NCBI GenBank assembly: GCA_002436765.1
Contig: DJNI01000041.1
Location: forward strand, 1-40,558
Source of the DNA: Clostridiales bacterium UBA6468
GTDB taxonomy: Bacteria > Bacillota > Clostridia > Oscillospirales > Oscillospiraceae
DNA length: 40,558 bases
Reading direction: 5' to 3'
Below are positions 25,098 through 34,366 of this stretch, in pieces. The number at the start of each line of letters is the position of its first letter. The stretch's first letter is position 1. Both the position numbers and the translations under genes were made by a program. The notes beneath the pieces were generated by a model. The model made no database searches and was not told the origin of the DNA. It saw only the letters and a list, made by a program, of their open reading frames with translations.

Positions 25098-26203
25098 TTG
25101 CGATTCTCCTTTGTGATCTGTTCCACGGCTTCCAGCAGATGCGCCGCGCCCCGGGGCACGGCGACCCCACCGAACCGGCTGATGACCTCCTCGCAGGCGG
25201 TTCCCTGATAAACCACCGCCTCCGTGCCGCAGCACCGGGCTTCCAGCACGGTCATACCGAAGGTCTCCTCCGTGCTGGGGTTCAGAAATACGTCGGCGGC
25301 GGTATAGGCTTCCGCCAGCTCATGAACGCTGTTGGTGCGGGGCAGCCCCAGGATCCCCGCCGGGAGAGACTGTATCTGCTTTGCGCTCAGGCCGATCAGC
25401 ACGATGGCATATTTTTCATCCAACAGGTCATGAAGCACCAGAAAGTCCCGCAGTCCCTTGCGTTCATCCCAGACGCTGGCAACGCCCAGCAGGATAATTT
25501 TGTCTTCCAGGCCGTATTTTTCCCGGAAATTACCGGGGGTAGGCTTGAAAACGTCCCGGTTCACCGTGTTGTATACCACCTTCACCGGGTAGTCCTTCAA
25601 AAAGCTCTTCTTCACCCGGCTTTCCAGCCAGTGGGAGGGGACAATGAGGGTCACATTGGGAATGCCGGTGAACAGCGCCCGCTTTTTTTCGTAATTTTTC
25701 CGGCTGTTGTCCAGCAGAATGCTGGCGGGGTAGGCGCGTTTCTGGGGGCAGTCGTGGCAGCCGGTCTTCCACCGGTCACAGCCCACATAGTCAAAATAGG
25801 CGCAGTGCCCCGTGAAGCTCCAGCAGTCGTGAAGCGTCCAGAAAATGGTCTTTCCGCAGCCACGCAGGTAAGTAAACAGCTCTCCTAAGTGAATGTAATA
25901 GCCGTGAACGTTATGCAGCCAGATCACGTCCGGGTCGTATTCCCTGACCCAGTCCAGAAAGGCGCGGGTCGCCCGCCGGGAGCCGAAGCCGGAATCGTCC
26001 AGCAGGCGGCTTTCCGCCCCGTGGAGCTGAAAATCCATGGGCGTGCCGATGCGCACCGTGGGAACATCGCTGCAATTTGCCTGTTCACGACCGAAGGCGA
26101 GCACACACTCATGCCCCTGCGCCATCAGCCCCCGGCATTGCTCCGCCGCGATGCGCCCCGTACTGCCGAAACCGGCAACGGAGTTGATGAACAGGTATTT
26201 CAT
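25094..26203 (-). CDS. Family 4 glycosyltransferase (WcaC/WcfI-like)
   Basis: A 369-residue GT4 protein: 'MKYLFINSVAGFGSTGRIAA', then 'DVIWLHNVHGYYIHLGELF', 'TLHDCWSFTGHCAYFDYVGC', and the Cys cluster 'DRWKTGCHDCPQKRAYP' typical of colanic-acid-type GT4 enzymes. The donor domain has E-x7-E in 'TEETFGMTVLEARCCG'. I start at ATG 26203, with AGGAGG 8 bases upstream; the frame to 26254 begins outside any ribosome site. It follows capG and precedes the polymerase. Sugar specificity unknown; likely the third or a later residue of the repeat. Confidence 0.87.
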   Translation of the reverse strand: MKYLFINSVAGFGSTGRIAAEQCRGLMAQGHECVLAFGREQANCSDVPTVRIGTPMDFQLHGAESRLLDDSGFGSRRATRAFLDWVREYDPDVIWLHNVHGYYIHLGELFTYLRGCGKTIFWTLHDCWSFTGHCAYFDYVGCDRWKTGCHDCPQKRAYPASILLDNSRKNYEKKRALFTGIPNVTLIVPSHWLESRVKKSFLKDYPVKVVYNTVNRDVFKPTPGNFREKYGLEDKIILLGVASVWDERKGLRDFLVLHDLLDEKYAIVLIGLSAKQIQSLPAGILGLPRTNSVHELAEAYTAADVFLNPSTEETFGMTVLEARCCGTEAVVYQGTACEEVISRFGGVAVPRGAAHLLEAVEQITKENRK

Positions 26204-26238
26204 GCGTCCCGCCTCCTGATATTGTGAAATTATCCGGC

Positions 26239-27423
26239 TTAGTATTTTCTCCAAACCATTTTGTCCACCACGCCGGTGTAGGACTGGATGATCTTGACCA
26301 CCTTGGTGGACACGTTTTCCTCCACATAGTCCGGCACGGGGATTCCCAGATCGCCGTCCCGGTTCATCTGAACGGCGGTGTCCACCGCTTGCAGCAGATT
26401 CTTCTCGTCAATGCCCGCCAGAATGAAGCAGCCCTTGTCCAGCGCTTCCGGGCGCTCCGTGGACGTGCGGATGCACACCGCCGGGAACGGATGCCCCACA
26501 GAGGTGAAGAAGCTGGATTCCTCCGGCAGCGTCCCGGAATCGGACACCACCGCAAAGGCGTTCATTTGCAGGCAGTTGTAATCGTGGAAGCCCAGCGGCT
26601 CGTGCTGAATCACCCGGCTGTCCAGAATGAAGCCCGTTGCCTCCAGCCGCTTTTTCGAGCGGGGGTGGCAGGAATACAGGATGGGCATGTCGTACTTTTC
26701 CGCCATGGCGTTGACGGCGCGGAACAATGACAGGAAGTTCTTTTCCGTATCGATGTTTTCCTCCCGGTGGGCGGAGAGCAGAATGTACTCTCCTTTGTTC
26801 AGCCCCAGCCGCTGGTGGATGTCGGAAGCCTCAATGGCGTCTAAGTTAGCGTGGAGCACCTCCGCCATGGGCGAGCCGGTAACATAGGTGCGCTCTTTCG
26901 GCAGACCGCACTCGTGGAGGTATTTCCGCGCGTGTTCGGAATAGGCCAGGTTCACGTCGGAGATGATGTCCACAATCCGGCGGTTGGTCTCTTCCGGCAG
27001 GCACTCGTCCTTGCAGCGGTTGCCCGCTTCCATGTGGAAAATGGGAATGTGCAGCCGCTTGGCCGCAATGGCGGACAGGCAGGAATTGGTGTCTCCCAGA
27101 ATCAGCATGGCGTCCGGCTGAATGGCCGTCATCAGCTTGTAGGAGCAGTTGATGATGTTGCCCACGGTGGCGCCCAGATCGTCCCCCACCGCGTTCATAT
27201 ACACATCCGGGTCGGCAAGTCCTAAATCCCGGAAAAAAATCCCGTTCAGGTTGTAGTCGTAATTCTGCCCCGTATGGGCGAGAATGCAGTCAAAATATTT
27301 GCGGCACTTGGTGATGACCGCCGCCAGACGGATGATCTCCGGGCGGGTGCCTACGATGATCAGCAGCTTTAATTTTCCGTCATTGCGGAACGCCACGTCG
27401 GAATAGTCCAGCTTCATTTCCAT
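26239..27423 (-). CDS. capG: UDP-N-acetyl-L-fucosamine 2-epimerase-like (CapG/FnlC)
   Basis: Non-hydrolysing UDP-sugar 2-epimerase of 394 residues. 'LIIVGTRPEIIRLAAVI' (GTRPE at 25-29), 'LGDTNSCLSAIAAKR', 'HMEAGNRCKDECLPEETNRR' and 'SDSGTLPEESSF' are the family's active-site segments. GNRCKDECLPEE, instead of the GLR..D.....PEE of WecB, favours the CapG/FnlC branch, which inverts C2 of UDP-2-acetamido-2,6-dideoxy-L-talose to give UDP-L-FucNAc. The preceding genes encode the two earlier enzymes, which supports this strongly. I start at ATG 27423 with GAGGTGG 6 bases upstream. Confidence 0.92.
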   Translation of the reverse strand: MEMKLDYSDVAFRNDGKLKLLIIVGTRPEIIRLAAVITKCRKYFDCILAHTGQNYDYNLNGIFFRDLGLADPDVYMNAVGDDLGATVGNIINCSYKLMTAIQPDAMLILGDTNSCLSAIAAKRLHIPIFHMEAGNRCKDECLPEETNRRIVDIISDVNLAYSEHARKYLHECGLPKERTYVTGSPMAEVLHANLDAIEASDIHQRLGLNKGEYILLSAHREENIDTEKNFLSLFRAVNAMAEKYDMPILYSCHPRSKKRLEATGFILDSRVIQHEPLGFHDYNCLQMNAFAVVSDSGTLPEESSFFTSVGHPFPAVCIRTSTERPEALDKGCFILAGIDEKNLLQAVDTAVQMNRDGDLGIPVPDYVEENVSTKVVKIIQSYTGVVDKMVWRKY

Positions 27424-27424
27424 G

Positions 27425-28624
27425 TCAAACCACCTCAAAGAATGTATCCGGCTTTTTCGGGTCAAAGCACTCGTTTGCCCACATGAGCGTCACCAGATCG
27501 TCCGTTTCGCTTAAGTTGATAATGTTATGGGTATATCCCGGAAGCATGTGGACGGCCTCGATTTTCTCCCCGGAAACTTCAAAATTCAGCACTTCTTCGG
27601 TTCCCACCTTCCGCTGCCGGATCAGGCCGCGGCCGGACACCACGATGAAAAATTCCCACTTGGTGTTGTGCCAGTGCTGTCCCTTGGTCACGCCGGGACG
27701 GCTGATGTTCACACTGAACTGGCCGCAGCTCGCCGTTTTCAGCAGCTCCGTGAAGCTGCCCCGGGCGTCAACGTTCATTTTCAGGGGAAACGCCGCCTTC
27801 TCCTTGGGCAGGTAGGAAAGATAGGTGGAATACAGCTTTTTCGCGAAGCTGCCCGCCGGAATTTCCGGCATCAGAAGGGTCTTCGGCTGCGCCTTGAAGC
27901 CGTCCAGCAGTGCAACGATCCGCCCCAGCGTCGCCCGGTGGGTGACGGGCGCGGCACAGTAGCGCCCGGCCGGCGTCAGCACCGTGTCCACGCCCTCAAA
28001 TTCGCAGTGATGCTCCCTGCCCTCCAGCGCCGCGATCATCTCGTCCACCAGATCGTCGATGTACAGCAGCTCCAGCTCCACGCCGGGGTCGTTCACCGTG
28101 ATGGGCAGATCGTGGGCATAGTTGTGGCAGAAGGTGGCCACGGCGGAATTGTAGTTGGGGCGGCACCACTTTCCGAACAGGTTGGGGAAGCGGTACACCA
28201 GCACCTTCGCCCCGGTCTCGGCGGCATAGGAGAAGAACAGCTCCTCCCCCGCCTTCTTGCTTCTGCCGTACTCGCTGCCCGCATAGCGCCCCACCATGGT
28301 CGCCTGAATGGAGGACGACAGCATCACGGGGCAGGTGTTACGGTACTTTTTCAGCGTGTCCAGCAGCGTGGAGGCAAAGCCGAAATTTCCCTGCATGAAC
28401 TCTTCCTGATTTTTCGGGCGGTTGACGCCGGCGAGGTTAAAGACGAAGTCCGCCTTCCGGCAGGCCGTTTCCAGAAGCGCCGGGTCGGAGGCGATGTCGT
28501 AGAGGTACAGCTCCCCCACCGAAAGCCCCGGATGGGTCTTGTCCAGGCCGTCCCGGATGCACTCCAGCGCCGCCGTCAGGTTCTTACCCACAAATCCGGC
28601 CGCGCCGGTGATCAGAATGTTCAT
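27425..28624 (-). CDS. capF: Bifunctional NADPH-dependent reductase/cupin (CapF/FnlB)
   Basis: Second step to UDP-L-FucNAc. The 399-residue protein has an N-terminal short-chain dehydrogenase domain ('MNILITGAAGFVGKNLTAAL'; YGRSK at 119-123) and a C-terminal cupin domain from about 283, where 'KGQHWHNTKWEFF' (H317, H319, E324) forms the zinc site. In S. aureus CapF the cupin domain epimerises C3 of the keto intermediate and the dehydrogenase domain reduces C4; the same fused layout is seen here. The start is ATG 28624 with GGAAGGG 8 bases upstream. It lies 16 bases after capE and one base before capG. Confidence 0.94.
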   Translation of the reverse strand: MNILITGAAGFVGKNLTAALECIRDGLDKTHPGLSVGELYLYDIASDPALLETACRKADFVFNLAGVNRPKNQEEFMQGNFGFASTLLDTLKKYRNTCPVMLSSSIQATMVGRYAGSEYGRSKKAGEELFFSYAAETGAKVLVYRFPNLFGKWCRPNYNSAVATFCHNYAHDLPITVNDPGVELELLYIDDLVDEMIAALEGREHHCEFEGVDTVLTPAGRYCAAPVTHRATLGRIVALLDGFKAQPKTLLMPEIPAGSFAKKLYSTYLSYLPKEKAAFPLKMNVDARGSFTELLKTASCGQFSVNISRPGVTKGQHWHNTKWEFFIVVSGRGLIRQRKVGTEEVLNFEVSGEKIEAVHMLPGYTHNIINLSETDDLVTLMWANECFDPKKPDTFFEVV

Positions 28625-28640
28625 GCCATCCACCCTTCCG

Positions 28641-29687
28641 TTATTTGTTTTTCATGGCTTCCAGCTCGCCGCGGATGTAGCTCAGACTCAGCAGCTTCTG
28701 CTGCACCTGCTCTACGTTCAGCAGCTCCGTGTTGTTGCTGTTGAACTCCGTGAGGACGTTGCGCTGGGTGTCGCCGTCCTTGAAGTATTTGTCGTAGTTC
28801 AAATCCCGCTTGTCGCAGGGGACGCGGTAGAAATTGCCCAGATCGATGGCGTGGGCGCATTCCTCGTTGGTCAGCAGCGTCTCGTACATCTTTTCGCCGT
28901 GGCGGATGCCGATGACCTTGATCTCGTGGCCGGGGGCGAACAGGCCGGTGACGGCCTTGGCCAGCGTCTCGATGGTACACGCAGGGGCCTTCTGCACCAG
29001 AATGTCCCCGCTGATGCCGTTCCGGAAGGCGAACAGCACCAGATCCACCGCCTCTTCCAGAGACATGATGAACCGGGTCATGCTCGGCTCGGTGATGGTG
29101 ATGGGGTTGCCCGCCTTGATCTGGTCGATCCACAGCGGAATGACGCTGCCCCGGGAACACATGACGTTTCCGTAGCGGGTGCAGCAGATCTTTGTCTTTT
29201 CCGGGGAGACCGTCCGGGATTTGGCAACGATGACCTTTTCCATCATGGCCTTGGAGGTGCCCATGGCGTTGACGGGGTAGGCGGCCTTGTCCGTGGACAG
29301 GCAGATGACGGCCTTGACCCCGGCGTCAATGGCGGCGGTCAGCACGTTATCGGTTCCGAACACGTTGGTCTTCACCGCCTCCATGGGGAAAAACTCGCAG
29401 GACGGCACCTGCTTGAGGGCGGCGGCATGAAAGATGTAGTCAACGCCATGCATGGCGTTCTTCACGGAAGCGAGGTCTCGGACGTCGCCGATGAAGAACT
29501 TGATCTTCCCCGCCGCCTCCGGCATTTTCGCCTGAAATTCATGGCGCATGTCGTCCTGCTTTTTCTCGTCCCGCGAAAAAATCCGGATCTCCCGGATGTC
29601 CGTGTCCAGGAAGCGGTTCAGCACCGCGTTTCCGAAGGAACCGGTGCCGCCGGTGATCATCAGCGTTTTGTTGGCAAAAATACTCAT
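28641..29687 (-). CDS. capE: UDP-GlcNAc 4,6-dehydratase/5-epimerase (CapE/FnlA)
   Basis: First committed step to UDP-L-FucNAc: dehydration of UDP-GlcNAc with inversion at C5. The 348-residue extended SDR protein has 'LMITGGTGSFGN' (NAD(P) loop, 9-20), 'IFSRDEKKQDDMRHEF', 'STDKAAYPVNAMGTSKAMME' (131-150; STDK where some SDRs have STYK, so the catalytic Tyr is replaced) and 'SRGSVIPLW'. These are shared with CapE, WbjB and FlaA1/PseB, all soluble and about 340 residues. CapF and CapG downstream point to CapE rather than PseB. The ATG overlaps the preceding GT4 stop. Confidence 0.92.
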   Translation of the reverse strand: MSIFANKTLMITGGTGSFGNAVLNRFLDTDIREIRIFSRDEKKQDDMRHEFQAKMPEAAGKIKFFIGDVRDLASVKNAMHGVDYIFHAAALKQVPSCEFFPMEAVKTNVFGTDNVLTAAIDAGVKAVICLSTDKAAYPVNAMGTSKAMMEKVIVAKSRTVSPEKTKICCTRYGNVMCSRGSVIPLWIDQIKAGNPITITEPSMTRFIMSLEEAVDLVLFAFRNGISGDILVQKAPACTIETLAKAVTGLFAPGHEIKVIGIRHGEKMYETLLTNEECAHAIDLGNFYRVPCDKRDLNYDKYFKDGDTQRNVLTEFNSNNTELLNVEQVQQKLLSLSYIRGELEAMKNK

Positions 29688-30925
29688 ACTCTATTCTCCT
29701 CCCCTGTTTCCGGGTGTAAAAGCTGCCGGAAAAGAGATACATATTTTCCCGTGCAAATTTCGGTGGTGTACTTTTGTAAATACAGCTCCCGGCATTTTCT
29801 GCGCATGTCCCGGGCTTTCTCCGGGTTGTCCCGCAGGAGGCGGATGGCCTCGGCCAGACGCTGGCTTTCGCCGTTGCGCACCCAAAGTCCCGCGCCGGAT
29901 TGGATGTCCCGGACGATGTCGCACTCGTCCATAATGGCAAGCAGGGGGATGCCCTGCATCATGTAGCTGTAGGTCTTGCTGGGGACGCAAAGCCCCGTGG
30001 CGCCCTTTTCCAGGGAAACCAGCGCACAGTCGCTCACCGCCAGCGCGTCCTGAAAGTCCTGACCGTGAAGAAAGCTGAAAATGCGGACATTCTCAATGCC
30101 CTCCCGGGCGACGATCTCCCGCAGCGTCTCCATTTTATTGCCGTGCCCGGCAAAGAGGAAAAAGACGTCCTTCTCCCCCCGCAGCGCCCGGATGGCGCCC
30201 AGAATGGTATCCATATCCTGCATGGTGCCCATATTTCCGAAATAGGACACCACAAACCGTCCCGCCGTCAGCTCCCGGAACCGGTTTTCCTTCCGGTCAC
30301 GCAGACATTCGCCCTCGTCCCGGTACCAGTTGGGAATCACCGTCACGAGGTCGGCGGTGGCGTTTCGGGTGCGGAGAATGCAGTCTCTTTGCTCCGACGA
30401 CAGCGCCACCACCCGGTCTGCCCGGCGAAACACACATTTGTTGATGTGGTTCATCAGCTTGCAGATCATGCTGCCTTCCCGGAGGGTGTCCGTCACCGTG
30501 GCCACCTCCGGATAGAGGTCGTAGGACACGAACACCAGCTTCGTTCCGAACAGCGCCTTCGCCCAGGAGGCGATCCAGGGCAGGATCGGCGGGTTGGAAT
30601 ACACCACCACCGCCCGGTATCCGGCAATTTCCGGAAGGTGCAGCAGCACATGGAAGGTAAAGGAAAAATAGTTGACGATCCGGCCGAGGAAGCCCGACCG
30701 GCCTGTCTGGATGTATTTCAGCCGGTGAATGCGGATGTCATTTACATTCTCCTTCAGGGGAACCTTCCCGCCCTCGGCGTATTCCCGCGGGTAGCCGCAC
30801 AGCGCGCCCACGGAGAACCCGGCGTCCCGAAGCGCCAGCACCGTGTCATAGGGCAGCTGGGCGGAGGAAATATATTCGGGATAAAAAAACTGGCACAAAA
30901 ACAGGATATCCCGCTTCTTTTTCAA
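29684..30925 (-). CDS. Family 4 glycosyltransferase, probable L-FucNAc transferase (CapL/WbuB-like)
   Basis: A 413-residue GT4 protein: 'DILFLCQFFYPEYISSAQLP', 'RAVVVYSNPPILPWIASWAK' and 'FVSYDLYPEVATVTDTL' are typical of WbuB/CapL-type transferases, which add L-FucNAc. The donor domain has 'VVSYFGNMGTMQDMDTILGA' and 'ALVSLEKGATGLCVPSKTYS'. It is encoded directly between the CapN-like gene and capE, overlapping capE by 4 bases. It probably adds L-FucNAc to the lipid-linked first sugar. Function is inferred from subgroup and gene order. Confidence 0.83.
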   Translation of the reverse strand: MKKKRDILFLCQFFYPEYISSAQLPYDTVLALRDAGFSVGALCGYPREYAEGGKVPLKENVNDIRIHRLKYIQTGRSGFLGRIVNYFSFTFHVLLHLPEIAGYRAVVVYSNPPILPWIASWAKALFGTKLVFVSYDLYPEVATVTDTLREGSMICKLMNHINKCVFRRADRVVALSSEQRDCILRTRNATADLVTVIPNWYRDEGECLRDRKENRFRELTAGRFVVSYFGNMGTMQDMDTILGAIRALRGEKDVFFLFAGHGNKMETLREIVAREGIENVRIFSFLHGQDFQDALAVSDCALVSLEKGATGLCVPSKTYSYMMQGIPLLAIMDECDIVRDIQSGAGLWVRNGESQRLAEAIRLLRDNPEKARDMRRKCRELYLQKYTTEICTGKYVSLFRQLLHPETGEENRV

Positions 30926-30952
30926 GCAACCGCCCTCTTTCCCTTCTAAAAA

Positions 30953-31828
30953 TCAGGTTCTCTCCGTCTCCAGAATGGACTGCTCCAGGGTCTTCACGCA
31001 GTAATCCCGGCTGTATGCGCTCAGCGCGAAGTCATAGCACAGGCTGCCAAAAGCCTTGTCCACCGCAGGCGAGGCAAACCGCAGCAGCTTCAGTGCCCAG
31101 GTGAAGCCCCTCACCATCAGGATACCCCTTCCGTTTGCGTGGGCGATCCAGTTGACCATGTCGCTGGTGTTGGTGTATTCGTTGTTCTGGGGGCAGAAAA
31201 CGCCCGCCGCCTCATCGTCAATAAGCAGACGGACAAATTCCGTCAGATTCTCGATATACAGCATGGAACGCCGGTTGGCAACATAAGGGAAAACCGGCAG
31301 CTTCTTCGCCAGCTTCGCCATGGTCACATAGTTTCCCTTGCAGCCCTTGCCGTAGATCATGGGCGGGCGAAGAATCGCAACCTTAAAGCTGTCGTCCGCC
31401 AGCGCCTGCAAGTCCGCTTCCGCCTTGGCTTTGCTGACGCCGTAGTTGTCCCCGGGGTGCAGCGGCGTGTCCTTCGTGATGACCACCGTCTTGCCGATGG
31501 GTGCGGTCAGGCCGTAAACGCTCTCCGAACTCATAAACAGGAACTGCCCCACGCCGTCGGCCTTGGCCTTTTCCGCCGTCCGCACCGCGAGGATGTGGTT
31601 GACCTGATCGTACACTTCTGCCTGAGCCGGGTCGTTTTTGCTGTCCGGCTGATGCACCAGCCCCGCCACATGGAATACCGCGTCGTAGCCGCGGAAGGAA
31701 TGGTTCTCCCAGCCGCTTCCGCGCATATCCAGGGAATCCACCCGGTAGCGTTCCGGGCACTTTCCCAGATAGTTTTCCAGCGAGACCCCGATATAGCTTC
31801 CGGCGCCGGTAATAAGAATGCTCTTCAT
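30953..31828 (-). CDS. capN: NAD(P)-dependent sugar 4-ketoreductase/epimerase (CapN/WbpV-like)
   Basis: A 291-residue extended SDR protein with 'ILITGAGSYIGVSLENYL' (nucleotide loop GAGSYIG, 8-14), 'MSSESVYGL' and 'YGVSK' (Y129, K133, catalytic pair). Size and motifs match CapN (S. aureus) and WbpV/WreQ, which reduce the 4-keto sugar made by the CapD/WbpM dehydratase to UDP-D-FucNAc or UDP-D-QuiNAc. That dehydratase and the matching phosphoglycosyl transferase are the two genes immediately upstream. The stereochemistry at C4 cannot be told from sequence. It overlaps the transferase gene by 4 bases. Confidence 0.82.
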   Translation of the reverse strand: MKSILITGAGSYIGVSLENYLGKCPERYRVDSLDMRGSGWENHSFRGYDAVFHVAGLVHQPDSKNDPAQAEVYDQVNHILAVRTAEKAKADGVGQFLFMSSESVYGLTAPIGKTVVITKDTPLHPGDNYGVSKAKAEADLQALADDSFKVAILRPPMIYGKGCKGNYVTMAKLAKKLPVFPYVANRRSMLYIENLTEFVRLLIDDEAAGVFCPQNNEYTNTSDMVNWIAHANGRGILMVRGFTWALKLLRFASPAVDKAFGSLCYDFALSAYSRDYCVKTLEQSILETERT

Positions 31829-32436
31829 TTCTTCTCCTTTTCCAGCCGGCCGGTACCGCCTTCCACCACGCCGTCATGCTTCAGCACGGAAACGATGGTG
31901 CCGAAAAAGCATTTGCAGTCAAAGGGGAAGCTCAGCTTTTCCACATATTCCCCGTCAAACCGGGCCTTTACGTCAATGGGCAGCTCATCCCGCCCGTTGA
32001 TCTGCGCCCAGCCCGTGAGACCCGGGCGCACGTCGTTGGCGCCGTATTTGTCCCGCTCCGCGATCAGGTCAAACTGGTTCCACAGGGCAGGCCGGGGGCC
32101 GATGATGGACATTTTCCCCGTGAAAATCTGAAAAATCTGGGGCAGCTCGTCCAGGGAGGACTTGCGCAGGAATTTCCCAACCCTCGTAATATACTGCTCC
32201 GGGTTTTCCAGCAGATGGGTGGGGGTGTCCCTGGGGGTGTCCATTTTCATGGTGCGGAATTTCATGATGGAAAAATGGGTCTTGTGAATGCCCACCCGCT
32301 TCTGGCGGAACAGCACCGGGCCGGGGTCGTCAATTTTGATGGCGACAGCGATAACCAGCAGCAGCGGGGACAATATCACGATGGCGCAGCCGGACAGGAT
32401 AATATCCAGCAGGCGTTTGAAAAACGTTCGGTACAT
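31825..32436 (-). CDS. capM: Initiating phosphoglycosyl transferase (bacterial sugar transferase, CapM/PglC-like)
   Basis: A 203-residue monotopic enzyme that starts the repeat unit by moving a sugar-1-phosphate onto undecaprenyl phosphate. A single N-terminal hydrophobic re-entrant helix (about 8-33, 'LLDIILSGCAIVILSPLLLV') is followed by 'DDPGPVLFRQKRVG' (36-49), 'MKFRTMKMD', the catalytic Asp-Glu pair in 'SLDELPQ' (96-97) and 'MSIIGPRPA'. The small size without an extra membrane domain is the PglC/CapM class, which prefers 6-deoxy aminosugars such as D-FucNAc, D-QuiNAc or bacillosamine. This agrees with the flanking CapD-like and CapN-like genes. Confidence 0.92.
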   Translation of the reverse strand: MYRTFFKRLLDIILSGCAIVILSPLLLVIAVAIKIDDPGPVLFRQKRVGIHKTHFSIMKFRTMKMDTPRDTPTHLLENPEQYITRVGKFLRKSSLDELPQIFQIFTGKMSIIGPRPALWNQFDLIAERDKYGANDVRPGLTGWAQINGRDELPIDVKARFDGEYVEKLSFPFDCKCFFGTIVSVLKHDGVVEGGTGRLEKEKK

Positions 32437-32466
32437 TCCGCTTCCCTCGTTTTCTCTTGTTTTTGG

Positions 32467-34344
32467 TCAGGCCTTACACTCGCGCTTGTAAGTAGGCACG
32501 ATCTCCGCGACGATGTCCTTGATGTTTTCGCTTTCTTCCCGGCTGGCTTCGTCCAGCCGCTTCAGCTGCTGCTCCAGCAGCGCGTCGTCCATTTCGATGG
32601 GCTTGCCGATGTGGATGAGCTTGTTGGCAGTCTCCTGCATTCCCTCTTCCTTCATCAGCAGCTCCTCGTAGAGCTTCTCCCCCGGTCTGAGACCGGTGTA
32701 CTCAATTCTGATGTCCACATCCGGCTCGTAGCCGGACAGTCGGATCATGTTCCGTGCCATGGTGTCGATCCTCACCGGCTCGCCCATGTCCAGAATGAAA
32801 ATCTCGCCGCCCTTGGCATAGTATCCCGCCTGAAGCACCAGGCTCACCGCCTCGGGAATGGTCATAAAATACCGGATGATGTCGGGATGGGTGACGGTCA
32901 CGGGGCCGCCGGCCTCGATCTGCTTCTTGAAGAGCGGGATAACGCTGCCGTTGCTGCCCAGAACATTACCGAAGCGCACAGCCACAAATTCCGTTTTGGA
33001 CTCCCGGTTCATCATCTGTATTACCATCTCGCACAGGCGCTTGGACGCGCCCATGATGTTGGTGGGATTGACGGCCTTGTCGGTGGAGATCTGCACGAAC
33101 CGCTTGACGCCGTACTCCGCGGCGGCCTTCGCCAGCTTGTAGGTGCCGATGACGTTATTTTTGATGGCCTCGTTGGGGCTTTCCTCCATCAGCGGGACGT
33201 GCTTGTGGGCTGCGGCGTGGAACACCAGCTCCGGCCGGTAAACGGACATCACGTGGCGAACCCGCTCGGCATCCCGGACAGAGCCGATGATGACCTCCAG
33301 GTTCAGCTCCGGGTGGGTGCGGCGCAGCTCCATTTGAATATCATAGGCATTATTTTCGTAAATATCCAGAATAATGAGCTGCTTCGGCTTCGCGTGGGCG
33401 ATCTGACGGCACAGCTCGCTGCCGATGCTGCCGCCGCCGCCGGTGACCAGCACCACCTTGCCGGAGATATAGCCCACGATCTCGTCCAGATTGACCTTGA
33501 TGGGCTCTCTGCCCAGCAGATCCTGGGGATCGACCTTGCGCAGCTTGCTGACGCTGACCTCTCCGTTGACCATCTGGAAAATACCGGGAAGCATCTGCAC
33601 CTCACAGCCGGTGGTGGCGCAGATGTCCAGAATTTCCTTCCGGGACTTTGCGGTGCAGTTGGGAATGGCGAAGATGATCTTGCTGATCTTGTACTTTTTC
33701 ACAGCCGTGGCAATGTCCTGACGGCCGCCCACAATGGGCACGCCGCACAGCTGCTTGTTCCATTTTACCGGGTTGTCGTCAATGACGCAGGACAGGTGAT
33801 CCCGAATATGGTCGCTGTTGGTAAACTCCACGGCCAGCGCCCGGCCGGCGTCCCCCGCGCCGATAAGCATGACGTTTTTCACGCCGTTGGCGTGGGTAAA
33901 GTGGCTGATGCGCCGCTGTGCCGTCCGGAGCAGCCGGTAGGAAAACCGGATGGCCACGGTGCTGACGAAGCTGAACAGGAAGCCCACCACCATGCTGGAG
34001 CGGGGCATCAGATTGCCGTCAAAGTGAAAAATCAGCACGCCGATCACGCCCAGCACCGCATACGCGCCGGTAATGCGGAACACCTCCGGCGTACTCACAA
34101 ACGCCCAGATGGAGTTATAAAGCTTAAAGATCCAGAACACCAGAAGCGTGATCACGCACCAGGGACCGATGGCGGACAGAAAGCCATCCAGATGGACGGG
34201 GCGAATTTCGGCAAAGGAAAAATCATACCGGAACCACAGCCCCAGAAAGAAGGAGACGACGGTGGCAAGCACGTCCAGCAGCATGATCAAAACGACCTTC
34301 GGCGCCATGCCCAGATTCAGTTTCATCGGCTTTTGGGAGCCCAT
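32467..34344 (-). CDS. capD: Membrane-bound UDP-GlcNAc C4,6-dehydratase (CapD/WbpM/PglF-like)
   Basis: First gene of the right operon. The 625-residue protein has four N-terminal transmembrane helices, a first Rossmann-like domain ('VMLIGAGDAGRAL', about 158-170) and a catalytic SDR domain with 'VVLVTGGGGSIGSELCRQI' (297-315) and 'STDKAVNPTNIMGASK' (420-435). It converts UDP-GlcNAc to the 4-keto-6-deoxy-D-xylo sugar used by the CapN-like reductase. I start at ATG 34344, with AGGA 10 bases upstream; the frame remains open to 34464 but that passes through the promoter and a leader palindrome. The length is normal for WbpM/PglF. Confidence 0.93.
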   Translation of the reverse strand: MGSQKPMKLNLGMAPKVVLIMLLDVLATVVSFFLGLWFRYDFSFAEIRPVHLDGFLSAIGPWCVITLLVFWIFKLYNSIWAFVSTPEVFRITGAYAVLGVIGVLIFHFDGNLMPRSSMVVGFLFSFVSTVAIRFSYRLLRTAQRRISHFTHANGVKNVMLIGAGDAGRALAVEFTNSDHIRDHLSCVIDDNPVKWNKQLCGVPIVGGRQDIATAVKKYKISKIIFAIPNCTAKSRKEILDICATTGCEVQMLPGIFQMVNGEVSVSKLRKVDPQDLLGREPIKVNLDEIVGYISGKVVLVTGGGGSIGSELCRQIAHAKPKQLIILDIYENNAYDIQMELRRTHPELNLEVIIGSVRDAERVRHVMSVYRPELVFHAAAHKHVPLMEESPNEAIKNNVIGTYKLAKAAAEYGVKRFVQISTDKAVNPTNIMGASKRLCEMVIQMMNRESKTEFVAVRFGNVLGSNGSVIPLFKKQIEAGGPVTVTHPDIIRYFMTIPEAVSLVLQAGYYAKGGEIFILDMGEPVRIDTMARNMIRLSGYEPDVDIRIEYTGLRPGEKLYEELLMKEEGMQETANKLIHIGKPIEMDDALLEQQLKRLDEASREESENIKDIVAEIVPTYKRECKA

Positions 34345-34366
34345 TTTGTTCACATCCTGTATTTCA

